Assembly: GCF_018614035.1 (NCBI RefSeq)
Contig: NZ_JAGGPA010000048.1
Coordinates: 1 to 64,000 of the forward strand
Source: Streptomyces sp. ISL-96
GTDB lineage: Bacteria; Actinomycetota; Actinomycetes; Streptomycetales; Streptomycetaceae
DNA: 64,000 nucleotides
Reading direction: 5' to 3'
The notes below the pieces were generated by a model. The model did no database searches. It saw nothing but the letters and a program-made list of their open reading frames with translations, and was not told the DNA's origin. Positions 8,730 to 17,003 of this stretch are shown here, in pieces. The first letter of the stretch is position 1. Every line of letters begins with the position of its first letter. Both the position numbers and the translations under genes were made by a program.

Positions 8730-8790
8730 GCGCGGACTGTATCCGATCGCCCTTCCGTCACGGGCCGTTGACCTGATAGATGGAGGACCC

Positions 8791-9597
8791 ATGACACGAC
8801 TTGCCACCGCAGTGCGCGCCCTGGCCACCACCGCCGTCACCCTCCTCACCGTCACGACCGCCTCGCCCACGGCGCAGGCGAAGCCAGAACCGAAGGCGCC
8901 GAGGGAGTTCGTGTCGCTGCGGGCCGTCGACGCGACGATCATTCAGGAGATGCGCTACACCACCGCGCACAATTTCGTGGGCGTACCCGTGGACGGCTAT
9001 CGCCAGCCGCTCTGCATTCTCACCAGGCCCGCGGCGAACGCCTTGCACGAGGCTCAGACGAAGCTGCTGCGGCGCGGCTATTCGCTCAAGGTGTACGACT
9101 GCTACCGGCCGCAGCGGGCCGTAGACCACTTCGTACGGTGGGCGAAGGATCTCGACGACGAGGCGATGAAGGCGGAGTTCTATCCCCATGTCGACAAGTC
9201 GCGGCTGTTCGCGGACGGTTACATCGCGGAGAGGTCCGGGCACAGCAGGGGCAGCACCGTTGACCTGACGATCGTGAAGCTTCCCGCGAAGGCCACTCGG
9301 CCGTACGTCCCCGGCGAACGGCTGGTGCCCTGCTACGCGCCCAAGGATGAGCGCTTCCCTGACAATTCAGTCGACATGGGGACCGGTTATGACTGCTTCG
9401 ACACGCTGTCCCACACGGAAGACCCGCGCATCCAGGGGTCCCAGCGCGCCAACAGGCAGCTGCTGAAGGGACTGCTCAGTGAGCTCGGTTTCGTGAATCT
9501 CGCCGAGGAGTGGTGGCACTTCACGTACAAGCCGGAGCCCTTCCCCAACACCTACTTCGACTTCCCCGTCGCCCGCCGGTCGGTCGCCGGGCACTGA
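8791..9597 (+). CDS. Secreted VanX-type D-alanyl-D-alanine dipeptidase
   Basis: A peptidase M15D family protein of 268 residues that would cleave D-Ala-D-Ala or related peptides outside the membrane. A Sec-type signal peptide (MTRLATAVRALATTAVTLL..., AQA cleavage near residue 30) precedes the domain. The zinc/catalytic motifs are SGHSRGSTVDLT (H and D ligands) and EEWWHFTYK (Glu base and His ligand). GGAGGACCC precedes the ATG. It has a signal peptide, unlike the cytoplasmic VanX of glycopeptide resistance clusters. No vanH, vanA or vanRS is nearby, so a housekeeping cell-wall role is more likely than antibiotic resistance. Confidence 0.92.
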   Translation: MTRLATAVRALATTAVTLLTVTTASPTAQAKPEPKAPREFVSLRAVDATIIQEMRYTTAHNFVGVPVDGYRQPLCILTRPAANALHEAQTKLLRRGYSLKVYDCYRPQRAVDHFVRWAKDLDDEAMKAEFYPHVDKSRLFADGYIAERSGHSRGSTVDLTIVKLPAKATRPYVPGERLVPCYAPKDERFPDNSVDMGTGYDCFDTLSHTEDPRIQGSQRANRQLLKGLLSELGFVNLAEEWWHFTYKPEPFPNTYFDFPVARRSVAGH

Positions 9598-9640
9598 CGC
9601 GGCCGTATCCGGTTGTCCGCTCAGCCATTACCGTGCGCGT

Positions 9641-9991
9641 ATGGAGAAGCGGACTTTCCATTCGTACGAAGAATTCTGGCCCTACTACGTCGCCATGCAC
9701 TCCAGGGCCGCGACCCGGTGGGTGCACCTCACAGGAACGCTCACCGGCCTCGCGGTCAGCGTGTACGGCCTGGCGCGCGGCCGGAAGCGGTACGCCGCCG
9801 CGCTGCCGCTCATCGGGTACGGCGCCGCCTGGCCGGCGCATTTCCTGATCGAGAAGAACAACCCGGCCACCTTCGCGCATCCGGCCTGGTCGCTGCGCGG
9901 CGACGTACAGATGATCCGGATGATGCTCGCCGGCCGCGACCGGGAGCTCGCGGAGACCGCCTCGAAGTGGCTCGCGGAGAACAACCGCTGA
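9641..9991 (+). CDS. DUF962 (Mpo1-like) small membrane protein
   Basis: A 116-residue protein with the DUF962 pattern: SYEEFWPYYVAMHS, then HLTGTLTGL, and a late PAHFLIEKNNPATFAHP motif. Conserved histidines in MHS, VHLTG and AHF match the iron-binding residues of yeast Mpo1, a dioxygenase of 2-hydroxy fatty acids. The activity of bacterial members is not settled. One or two hydrophobic segments (about residues 28-45 and 50-70) suggest membrane association. It follows the dipeptidase by 43 bases and has no clear ribosome-binding site. Confidence 0.88.
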   Translation: MEKRTFHSYEEFWPYYVAMHSRAATRWVHLTGTLTGLAVSVYGLARGRKRYAAALPLIGYGAAWPAHFLIEKNNPATFAHPAWSLRGDVQMIRMMLAGRDRELAETASKWLAENNR

Positions 9992-10252
9992 CCCCGCTCC
10001 TGCCCTGATGCTCCCGGCCAGCGGTTGCTGTCCATGTCCTTGACGCTCCCTCACCACCGGTGAACCATGCTCGTCACGTACGCCGGGTGGGGAGCTGGGA
10101 CGCCTGCCTCCGGCTCAGCAGCCATGGGAAACGCACTGCGCACTTCAGAACCAGGGCTCCGGCTCGGGGCGAGGGCCCGTCAATGCTGATCGGCGGGGCC
10201 CTATCGGGCCTGATCTGCAACGCAGCCTTCTGAACGCAGACGAGGGGACGTC
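9992..10252. other. Intergenic region before glpK
   Basis: This region is 261 bases and holds no convincing gene. A self-complementary GGGCCC occurs twice near 10167 and 10196 and could form a stem in the glpK leader. GAGGGG precedes the GTG start. No glpF or glpD lies beside glpK, so this is the only place for its promoter. Confidence 0.4.
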
Positions 10253-11788
10253 GTGACGGAACAAGCCGCGCAAGCCGAGAAATACGTCGCCGCTATCGAC
10301 CAGGGCACCACGTCCAGCCGCTGCATCATCTTCGATCACGGCGGTTCAATCGTCGCCGTCGACCAGCGTGAACACCGCCAGATCTTTCCCAAGCCGGGGT
10401 GGGTCGAGCACGACGCGACCGAAATCTGGTCCAAGGTTCGGGCGGTGGTCGCGGGCGCGCTGGCCAAGGCCGGTCTGCGCGCCGGGCAGCTCAGCGCTCT
10501 GGGCATCACCAACCAGCGCGAGACGACGGTGCTGTGGGACCGGGCGACGGGCAAGCCGGTGCACAACGCGATCGTCTGGCAGGACACGCGTACCGCCGCC
10601 CTCTGCGACGAGCTGGGCGGCGCGGACGGTCAGGACCGGTTCAGGGAGGCGACCGGTCTGCCGCTCGCCAGCTACTTCTCCGGTCCGAAGGTGGCCTGGC
10701 TGCTCGACAACGTTCCCGGGCTGCGCACGCGCGCGGAGCGGGGAGAGATCGCCTTCGGGACGATCGACTCGTGGCTGATCTGGAACCTCACCGGCGGCAC
10801 GGAGGGTGGCGTACACGTCACGGATGTGACGAACGCGGGGCGCACCATGCTGATGGACCTGCGAACGCTCCAGTGGGCCCCGGCGATCCTGTCCGCGATG
10901 AATGTCCCCGAGGCCGTACTGCCGGAGATCAGGTCGTCGGCCGAGGTGTACGGGACGGCCGTCGGGCAGCTCTCGGGTGTGCCCGTGGCCTCCGCGCTGG
11001 GTGACCAGCAGGCCGCTGTGTTCGGGCAGGCCTGTTACGACGTGGGCACCGCGAAGAACACGTACGGGACGGGCAGTTTCCTGTTGCTCAACACCGGTAG
11101 CCGGCCGGTTCCTTCGAAGAACGGGCTCCTGACCACCATGGGCTACAAGATCGGCGGCGAGGCGCCGGTCTACTGCCTGGAGGGGTCGATCGCGATCACC
11201 GGGGCGCTGGTGCAGTGGTTCAGGGACCAGCTGGGGATCATCCGTTCCGCGGACGAGATCGAGACGCTCGCGGGAAGCGTCGACGACAACGGCGGGGCGT
11301 ACATCGTGCCGGCCTTCTCCGGACTGTACGCGCCCTACTGGCGTGCCGACGCCCGCGGTGTGGTCACGGGTCTCACCAGGTACGTCACCAAGGCGCATCT
11401 GGCGCGAGCGGTGCTGGAGGCGACCAGCTGGCAGACCAGGGAGGTCGTCGACGCGATGTTCCAGGACTCGGGCGTGGCCATCACCACGCTCAAGGTGGAC
11501 GGTGGCATGACCAAGAACAACCTGCTGATGCAGCACCAGGCCGACGTGCTGGGAGTTCCGGTCGTGCGACCGAGGATCTCCGAGACGACCTGCCTGGGCG
11601 CGGCGTACGCCGCCGGGCTGGCGACCGGCGTGTGGTCGGATCTGGACGAGCTGAAGTCGCACTGGCGGCGGGACGTCGAGTGGACGCCGCGGATGGCGGA
11701 GCGGGAGCGCGAGCGGGAGTACCACAACTGGCGCAAGGCCGTGGAGCGGAGCTTCGGCTGGGAGGAAGAAGGCGGCAAGGGCGGCTGA
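10253..11788 (+). CDS. glpK: Glycerol kinase
   Basis: Phosphorylates glycerol to sn-glycerol 3-phosphate with ATP in the cytoplasm. 511 residues, normal for the FGGY family. N-terminal AIDQGTTSSRCIIFD is the ATP-phosphate loop. ITNQRETTVLWDRATGKP and YGTGSFLLLNTG are typical of glycerol kinases. The C-terminal KVDGGMTKNNLLMQ is the family signature. It starts at GTG (VTEQAAQAEKYVAAID). It stands alone: in the gyl operon of S. coelicolor the kinase lies with glpF and glpD, which are absent here, so this is probably a second, orphan kinase. Confidence 0.96.
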   Translation: MTEQAAQAEKYVAAIDQGTTSSRCIIFDHGGSIVAVDQREHRQIFPKPGWVEHDATEIWSKVRAVVAGALAKAGLRAGQLSALGITNQRETTVLWDRATGKPVHNAIVWQDTRTAALCDELGGADGQDRFREATGLPLASYFSGPKVAWLLDNVPGLRTRAERGEIAFGTIDSWLIWNLTGGTEGGVHVTDVTNAGRTMLMDLRTLQWAPAILSAMNVPEAVLPEIRSSAEVYGTAVGQLSGVPVASALGDQQAAVFGQACYDVGTAKNTYGTGSFLLLNTGSRPVPSKNGLLTTMGYKIGGEAPVYCLEGSIAITGALVQWFRDQLGIIRSADEIETLAGSVDDNGGAYIVPAFSGLYAPYWRADARGVVTGLTRYVTKAHLARAVLEATSWQTREVVDAMFQDSGVAITTLKVDGGMTKNNLLMQHQADVLGVPVVRPRISETTCLGAAYAAGLATGVWSDLDELKSHWRRDVEWTPRMAEREREREYHNWRKAVERSFGWEEEGGKGG

Positions 11789-11890
11789 GCGAGTCGCGGC
11801 GCGATCCCTACGACCGCGGCTCGGACTTGTATCCCTGTCGGTGGGGGTACGGGTACGGGCCGCCCGGGTCGCGTCGTACGGGCCGAAGGG

Positions 11891-12496
11891 TCAGGTGGCC
11901 GCCGTCTGGCGCCGGTCCGCCGAGCGGGCCAGTGCGTGCTCGACGACCGCTATGAGCACTGCCTTGACGGTCTCGCGGTCCCGCGCGTCGCACAGCAGCA
12001 GGGGAACGCCCTCGTCGAGGTCGAGTGCCGCGCGCACCGTCTCCGGCGGATAACGGTCGGCTCCTTCGAAGCAGTTGACGGCCACGGTGAAGGGAATGCC
12101 CCGGCGCTCGAAGTAGTCGATGCCGGCGAAGCAGTCCTCCAGGCGGCGGGTGTCGGCGAGCACGACCGCTCCGAGTGCCCCCTGTGCCAGTTCGTCCCAC
12201 AGGAACCAGAACCGGTCCTGGCCGGGCGTACCGAAGAGGTAGAGCACCAGGTCCTCGCGGAGCGTGATCCGCCCGAAGTCCATGGCCACGGTGGTGGTGT
12301 TCTTGCTCTCGACGCCGTCGGTGTCGTCGACGGGGCGGCCCGCCTCGGTGAGCACCTCCTCGGTGCGCAGCGGTCTGATCTCGCTGACCGCGCCCACCAG
12401 GGTGGTCTTGCCCACCCCGAAGCCACCCGCGACGAGGATTTTGAGCGTCACCGGTTCGATCGGTCGCTTCTTGCGGCTAGAGCGCCCGAAGACCAT
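11891..12496 (-). CDS. Conservon GTP-binding protein (CvnD-type)
   Basis: A small Ras/Rab-like GTPase of 201 residues, last gene of the conservon. The P-loop GGFGVGKTT (about residues 24-32) binds nucleotide. VAMDFGRI and LFGTPGQDRFWF correspond to the switch regions and the G3 motif (D-x-x-G becomes GTPGQ). The usual NKxD motif is replaced by VNCFEGAD, as in this family. CvnD proteins work with CvnA-C at the membrane like a bacterial G-protein signalling complex. The start overlaps the end of the CvnC gene by 20 bases, indicating coupling. It is convergent with glpK. Confidence 0.93.
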   Translation of the reverse strand: MVFGRSSRKKRPIEPVTLKILVAGGFGVGKTTLVGAVSEIRPLRTEEVLTEAGRPVDDTDGVESKNTTTVAMDFGRITLREDLVLYLFGTPGQDRFWFLWDELAQGALGAVVLADTRRLEDCFAGIDYFERRGIPFTVAVNCFEGADRYPPETVRAALDLDEGVPLLLCDARDRETVKAVLIAVVEHALARSADRRQTAAT

Positions 12497-12875
12497 TGAT
12501 TACCTCGCGAAGGATGCTTTCGTCCGGCAGCTCGGCCGGAGGTACGGGTCGGGTCACGTGTACCAGCTCGTCCTCGACGAGGTCGCCGACGAGCACTCTG
12601 ACCACCCCTACGGGGAGGTCGAGGCCCGCCGCGAGCTCGGCGATCGACTGCGGCGTCTCACTGCAGAGTTCAACGATTTCGACGTGCTCGGGAGCGAGCG
12701 TCTGGTCGCGCCCGGGATCGTCGGCCGCGGGTTCGGGGACGACCAGCGCGATCAGGTCGAGCCGGTGCCGGCTCGCGCTGCTCGTACGGCCACGCGTCAT
12801 CGCGTACGGGCGTACTACGGGGCCCGCGTCGTCGTCGAACCAGTGCGGCGAACCCTGCTGACCTGCTTCGCTCAT
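12477..12875 (-). CDS. Conservon DUF742 protein (CvnC-type)
   Basis: 132 residues, matching the DUF742 family that always sits third in conservons. It has a winged-helix look (EHVEIVELCSETPQSIAEL, then VVRVLVGDLVEDELVHV). It probably acts as an adaptor between the kinase-like CvnA and the GTPase CvnD. The gene begins 10 bases after the CvnB stop and overlaps CvnD by 20 bases. Confidence 0.93.
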   Translation of the reverse strand: MSEAGQQGSPHWFDDDAGPVVRPYAMTRGRTSSASRHRLDLIALVVPEPAADDPGRDQTLAPEHVEIVELCSETPQSIAELAAGLDLPVGVVRVLVGDLVEDELVHVTRPVPPAELPDESILREVINGLRAL

Positions 12876-12885
12876 GTCAGCCCAC

Positions 12886-13326
12886 TCACCCTCCGGCGGG
12901 CAGACCGGAGCGTGGCGCGGTCTTCAGGTGGACGCCGACCCGCTTTACCATCAGCGTCATCTCGTACGCCACCTGTCCAACATCGGAGTCGGAGTCCGAC
13001 AGCACGGCGAGGCAACTGCCGTCGCCCGCCGCGGTGACGAACAGGAAGGCGTCGTCCAGCTCTACGACGGTCTGCCGGACGCTGCCCGCGTCGAAGTGGC
13101 GGCCGACGCCCTTGGCGAGGCTGTGGAAGCCCGAGGCGACGGCGGCGAGGTGTTCGCCGTCCTCGCGCGTCAGGTTCTTGGACGTGCCGGTGGCAAGCCC
13201 GTCGCTGGAGAGCACCAGGGCCTTGCGGATGCTGGCGACGCGGTCGACGAGCTCGTCGAGGAGCCAGTTGAGCTCCCCGGAGCCGCGGCCGGTGGTGTCG
13301 TGTGCTGTGGCCTTCGGTGCGGTCAT
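12886..13326 (-). CDS. Conservon roadblock/LC7 protein (CvnB-type)
   Basis: A 146-residue roadblock/LC7-domain protein (LNWLLDELVDRVASI near the start, LVLSSDGLATGTS, and VTAAGDGSCLAVLSDSD). Such proteins act as GTPase-activating partners of small GTPases such as MglA, and CvnB is expected to act on CvnD. Its ATG overlaps the CvnA stop in an ATGA arrangement, so the two are translationally coupled. No signal peptide. Confidence 0.93.
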   Translation of the reverse strand: MTAPKATAHDTTGRGSGELNWLLDELVDRVASIRKALVLSSDGLATGTSKNLTREDGEHLAAVASGFHSLAKGVGRHFDAGSVRQTVVELDDAFLFVTAAGDGSCLAVLSDSDSDVGQVAYEMTLMVKRVGVHLKTAPRSGLPAGG

Positions 13327-16031
13327 CGACCGTCCCTCTCTGATCTGGTTCCTGGTGCTGTTCCGCCGGGGCCGGGCTCGTCCTCGGCGTTCTCGCGGCG
13401 GCCGCGTTGCCAGCCGCGTTGGAGCGAGGCCATCCGGCTGCGTACTTCCGCCGCCTCGCGCTCGGCCTCCTGCACGGTGGCCGGTGCGTCGTTCGCGGGT
13501 TCGGTACGGGCTGTGGCGGCCTCGCGCAATTGCGGCGCGAGACTGGCCTGGCGGACGCGGCGGGGCAGTCCGCCCAGCGGGAGGCCGGAAGCCTCGTCCG
13601 CCGGTGCGGTTTCCCGTGCGGGTGAAGTGTGGGGTGCGGTGGCGGCTGCTTCGGAAGGTGCTGCGGGTTGTTCGGTTGGATTGTGCCCCCGGCCGCTGAC
13701 ACGGCGGCCGTTGTCGGCGACCAGGGTCGGTGTAGTGCGGCGGGGCAGCGGAAGAGGGGAAACGGGCGCACCGGGGCGCACGCTCTCGCCGTTCCCGGGA
13801 ACGTGGTCGGACGCCTGCTGGTGTTGCTCACCGGCTGCTTCTCGGGCACGGCCGCGCGAGCGTTCCCGGGAACGCTCGCGGGCATGGAAGAGTCCGCCGC
13901 GCTCGCTCTCAGTGTCGTCGGCGAAGCCGCCGAGCGAGGCCTCCTCCAGGCCCAGTGCTCCCAGTGGCGGCTCGAGTTCGACAGGTCCGTCCAGTACCGC
14001 CTGTGCGGCAAGTTCGGCGGGCAGGCGTGAGAACGTCGTCAGGGACTTGCGGCGTCCGCTCTCCCCCGCCTCTCCGGTTCCTCCCACGCCGGCGGAATGC
14101 TTGCGGTCGAGCCGGAAGCCGGTGCCGTTCGTTTCGGGTGCGTCCGTGAGAAGGGCGGCCGGAATGAAGACGACCGCGGTGGTTCCGCCGTACGGCGACG
14201 GCTGGAGTGAGACGCGGACGTTCTGGCGCTGGGCGAGCCGGCTGACTACGAAAAGGCCCAGCCGGTCGGTGTCCGACAGCTCGAATTCAGGTGTCTCGGC
14301 GAGCCGCAGGTTGGCGTCCAGGAGTGCTTCGGGTGTCATGCCGAGGCCGCGGTCGTGGATTTCGAGGGTGAAGCCGTTGGCGACCCGCTCGCCGTGCACC
14401 TGAACAGCGGTGTGCGGGGGTGAGAACACCGTGGCGTTTTCGAGGAGTTCGGCGATCAGGTGGGTGACGTCGGCGACCGCCGGGCCGCCGACCCCGATGC
14501 GCGCCAGGCGGCGTACCTCGATGCGCTCGTAGTCCTCGACCTCCGCGACGGCTGCCCGTACGACGTCCATGAGCTGGACGGGCTTGCGCCACTGCCGGGA
14601 CGGGGCCGCGCCGGAGAGGATGACGAGGCCCTCCGCATGGCGGCGCATACGGGTGGTGAGGTGGTCGAGACGGAAGAGGTCGGCCAGCTCCTCGGTGTCC
14701 TCGGTACGGCGCTCCATGGTGTCCAGGAGCGTGAGCTGGCGGTGGAGCAGGACCTGATTGCGACGGGCCAGGTTGACGAAGACCTCGGAGACGCCGCGGC
14801 GCATGTCGGCCTGCTTGACGGCGGATTCGACGGCGGCGCGCTGAAGGGTGTTCAGGGCCTGGCCGACCTGGCCGACCTCGTCCCTGTCGTACTCCAGTCG
14901 CGGAGCCTCGGTCTCCACGTCGACCTCCTCGCCGGCGGCGAGCCTGCGCATGACGCTGGGCAGCCGGACGCCGGAGATTTCGTGGGCTTCCTTGCGGAGC
15001 CGGGTGAGGTCGCGTATGAGGCTGCGGCCGATGCGCACGGAGAGGAACAGCGAGACGATCAGGGCGAGGAATCCCAGTACGCCGGCGACGCCCGCCTTGA
15101 TGAGGACGCCGAAGGCGACGGGCCCGACACGGTCCTGGTAACGGCTGCCCGCCTCGTTGCCCTCGCGGGCGAGATGGTCGAGCACGCCCGTCGCGGCCTC
15201 GTTCCAGCTCTTGGCGGTGACGGCGCGCGGGCTCCGGGTGGCGCCCGCGGTGATGAGACGTTCCTCCGCTGTACGCAGGGCCTGGGTGGCCGGGCTGTCC
15301 CAGTAGGCCGCGAAGGCGTCGCGCTCGGCGGCGGGGAGGATTTCGAGGTTGACGTCGTACAGCAGTTCGCGGTTCGCGGCCAGGGCCGAGATCTCGCGCA
15401 GCTCTGGCGCGCTGAACTGGCCGGCGACGAGGCCGGACGCGATGAGCGCGTCCTCGCGGGAGAGCGTCTCTCGCGCGCGGGTGATGCCGACCAGGGCGCG
15501 CCCCTGCTTGTCCATCTCCACGTCTTCGAGGGCGTGGAGGGTCATGAGGAAGGAGTAGCAGGGGTCGACGAGCCGGTTGTACTGGTCGAGGGCCTGGCGG
15601 CGGGTGACGGTGCTGTTCTCGACGGAGCGACGGAGGGGTTCGATGCCTTCGAACGCCTGGAGGAGGGAGGCCAGGCGCTTCGCCGCCGGGGGGCGCAGGT
15701 CGTCACGTACGCCGGGGTCCTGGGCGCGTGCCTTGATCTTCGCGACGGCGTCGTCGGTGGCCGCGCGCTCGCGGCGGAGGGTGGTGAGGGCGTCGGAGGC
15801 GCGCGGGTCCGCGAGATAGATCAGCGTCTGGCGGCGCTCCCGCTGGATGTCCCTGACCGTGTCCTCGATGGGATAGCCCATCTGCTCGACGATGTAGGCC
15901 ACGTCCAGCAGCTGGTTGGCCTCACGGCCGGTGAGCACGGTGGCGAATCCCCACAGCGAGGTGAGGGACACGAGCGGCACCAGCAGCAACGCCACGATCT
16001 TCCTGCGGATGGACTTCCCGCGAAAGCGCAT
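13323..16031 (-). CDS. Conservon sensor histidine kinase-like protein (CvnA-type)
   Basis: A membrane sensor of 902 residues. TM1 is about residues 12-33 and TM2 about 308-335. Between them lies an extracytoplasmic nitrate-sensor-like helical domain. A HAMP region and a GHKL ATPase domain follow, with N-box LIAELLENATVFSPP, G1 HDRGLGM and G2 RLGLFVVSRLA. The C-terminal 280 residues are disordered and rich in Pro, Arg and Ala, with an RERSRERSRGRAR stretch. CvnA proteins have no clear phospho-acceptor His, which fits a signalling ATPase. ATG 16031 has GGGGGAGG before it. The frame is open further upstream, but those codons lack family features. First gene of a four-gene unit; no P450 (cvnE) follows. 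Confidence 0.93.
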   Translation of the reverse strand: MRFRGKSIRRKIVALLLVPLVSLTSLWGFATVLTGREANQLLDVAYIVEQMGYPIEDTVRDIQRERRQTLIYLADPRASDALTTLRRERAATDDAVAKIKARAQDPGVRDDLRPPAAKRLASLLQAFEGIEPLRRSVENSTVTRRQALDQYNRLVDPCYSFLMTLHALEDVEMDKQGRALVGITRARETLSREDALIASGLVAGQFSAPELREISALAANRELLYDVNLEILPAAERDAFAAYWDSPATQALRTAEERLITAGATRSPRAVTAKSWNEAATGVLDHLAREGNEAGSRYQDRVGPVAFGVLIKAGVAGVLGFLALIVSLFLSVRIGRSLIRDLTRLRKEAHEISGVRLPSVMRRLAAGEEVDVETEAPRLEYDRDEVGQVGQALNTLQRAAVESAVKQADMRRGVSEVFVNLARRNQVLLHRQLTLLDTMERRTEDTEELADLFRLDHLTTRMRRHAEGLVILSGAAPSRQWRKPVQLMDVVRAAVAEVEDYERIEVRRLARIGVGGPAVADVTHLIAELLENATVFSPPHTAVQVHGERVANGFTLEIHDRGLGMTPEALLDANLRLAETPEFELSDTDRLGLFVVSRLAQRQNVRVSLQPSPYGGTTAVVFIPAALLTDAPETNGTGFRLDRKHSAGVGGTGEAGESGRRKSLTTFSRLPAELAAQAVLDGPVELEPPLGALGLEEASLGGFADDTESERGGLFHARERSRERSRGRAREAAGEQHQQASDHVPGNGESVRPGAPVSPLPLPRRTTPTLVADNGRRVSGRGHNPTEQPAAPSEAAATAPHTSPARETAPADEASGLPLGGLPRRVRQASLAPQLREAATARTEPANDAPATVQEAEREAAEVRSRMASLQRGWQRGRRENAEDEPGPGGTAPGTRSERDGR
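13790..13803. repeat. Palindrome CGTTCCCGGGAACG, copy 2
   Basis: A perfect 14-bp palindrome within the disordered tail of the CvnA-type gene, identical to the copies at 7313 and 13861. The two copies in this gene are only 57 bases apart. Confidence 0.6.
13855..13880. repeat. Perfect 26-bp palindrome in cvnA
   Basis: The left 13 bases CGCGAGCGTTCCC are followed directly by their reverse complement. It contains the recurrent 14-mer CGTTCCCGGGAACG and encodes part of the RERSRER stretch in the disordered C-terminus. Shorter relatives with imperfect centres occur at about 31800 and 43555. Confidence 0.7.
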
Positions 16032-16456
16032 GGCCTCCCCCAGCTCGGCCTCCGCCGGGCGGAGGTGGTGTTCGGTCAATAAACGGCGTGAGCCTACTAC
16101 TGTCCCTCGCGCAACTCGAAGGCACGTCCGGACGATTTTCAGCCGTGCTGAGGTGCGTTGATCATGAGTTGTCATGGAATTCGAGGAGTTGGCGGGCGCC
16201 AGTGTGGCAAAGGACACCTGTGCGTACGCCCGTCGCCCTTTCGGGGCAGATGGCTGGAATTCTTCGTTCCGCGGGAATCTTCGGAGCCGGCCATTCGTCC
16301 TGCTGTACGGGGAGCGGACCGAATGAGGCCGGACGCGGCGCATTCGGCCCGCCGGGAACGGCGTAAAGGGGCGCAAGGCGGGCAGCCACTCGTGAAGGCG
16401 GAGGTTCGCCTCCGAGTTGAGAGGCACGCCAGGCGGCGGTGGGGAGTGAAGGTCTG
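16032..16456. other. Divergent promoter region of conservon and membrane protein
   Basis: 425 bases between two divergent genes with no convincing gene inside. An inverted repeat CCGAATG (16319-16325) / CATTCGG (16341-16347) and a CGGAGG-TTCG-CCTCCG hairpin near 16400 are visible. The part next to the CvnA gene is AT-richer (CAATAAACGG) and probably holds its promoter. Confidence 0.45.
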
Positions 16457-16942
16457 ATGGACACGGAAGAGCGCCGTACGGTGTCGTCCGCGGCGCCCGT
16501 AGCGTTCGAAATCGCTGAGGAGCCGCGTGAGTTCGAGGCGTCCGGGACTCAGCGACAGTTGTGGGTCGAGGAGCCGGCGGTACGGCCACGGTTGCCCGAT
16601 CCGGTCCGTACCGCGGCCGTCCGCGCCGTCATCCTCACGTCGCTGACGATCATTCAGGCGATGGTGGCCTACTTGTGCACGCTCGCGGGATCCTGGCTGG
16701 CCTTCCCGATGGTGCTGAGCAGCGTGGGCAGCACGGTGCTCGCCACCTGGGGCGTGCTGGACGTATGGGTCACCCGCCAGGTGTGGAACCAGCGACACGG
16801 CGTGGTGTCCGTGCCGAGCAGTACGGCGCGCCAACTGCGCCGCGAGCGGCGCAAAGCGCGGAGGGCGGCCCGCAGGTCCGCCCGGATACGGCAACGGGAG
16901 GAAGGGACCCGGCGGAGTACGGGCCGGCTCTCCCAGGCCTGA
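16457..16942 (+). CDS. Small two-TM membrane protein, unknown
   Basis: A 161-residue protein: an acidic N-terminus of about 60 residues, two hydrophobic helices at about 58-80 and 84-107 (AVILTSLTIIQAMVAYLCTL; MVLSSVGSTVLATWGVLDVWV), then a strongly basic C-terminal tail (RRERRKARRAARRSARIRQR). The basic tail should face the cytoplasm. ATG 16457 is chosen because GGAGTGAAGG precedes it; a GTG at 16439 is an in-frame alternative. Divergent from the conservon and convergent with the SMC-like operon. Function unknown. Confidence 0.8.
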   Translation: MDTEERRTVSSAAPVAFEIAEEPREFEASGTQRQLWVEEPAVRPRLPDPVRTAAVRAVILTSLTIIQAMVAYLCTLAGSWLAFPMVLSSVGSTVLATWGVLDVWVTRQVWNQRHGVVSVPSSTARQLRRERRKARRAARRSARIRQREEGTRRSTGRLSQA

Positions 16943-16957
16943 GGCGCTGCGGCCGCG

Positions 16958-16991
16958 GCGGGGCGCCGGGGCCTGCGCCCCCGCGCCCCGC
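16958..16991. terminator. GC-rich terminator hairpin
   Basis: Arms GCGGGGCGCCGGGGC (16958-16972) and GCCCCCGCGCCCCGC (16977-16991), one mismatch, four-base loop. It fills the 61-base gap between the membrane-protein gene and the convergent SMC-like gene and can serve both. Confidence 0.75.
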
Positions 16992-17003
16992 GCGGGCTCG
17001 CCG

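Noticed and set aside
8791..9597. Glycopeptide-resistance cluster around the VanX-like gene
   Set aside because: No vanH, vanA, vanS or vanR, and the protein has a signal peptide, unlike VanX.
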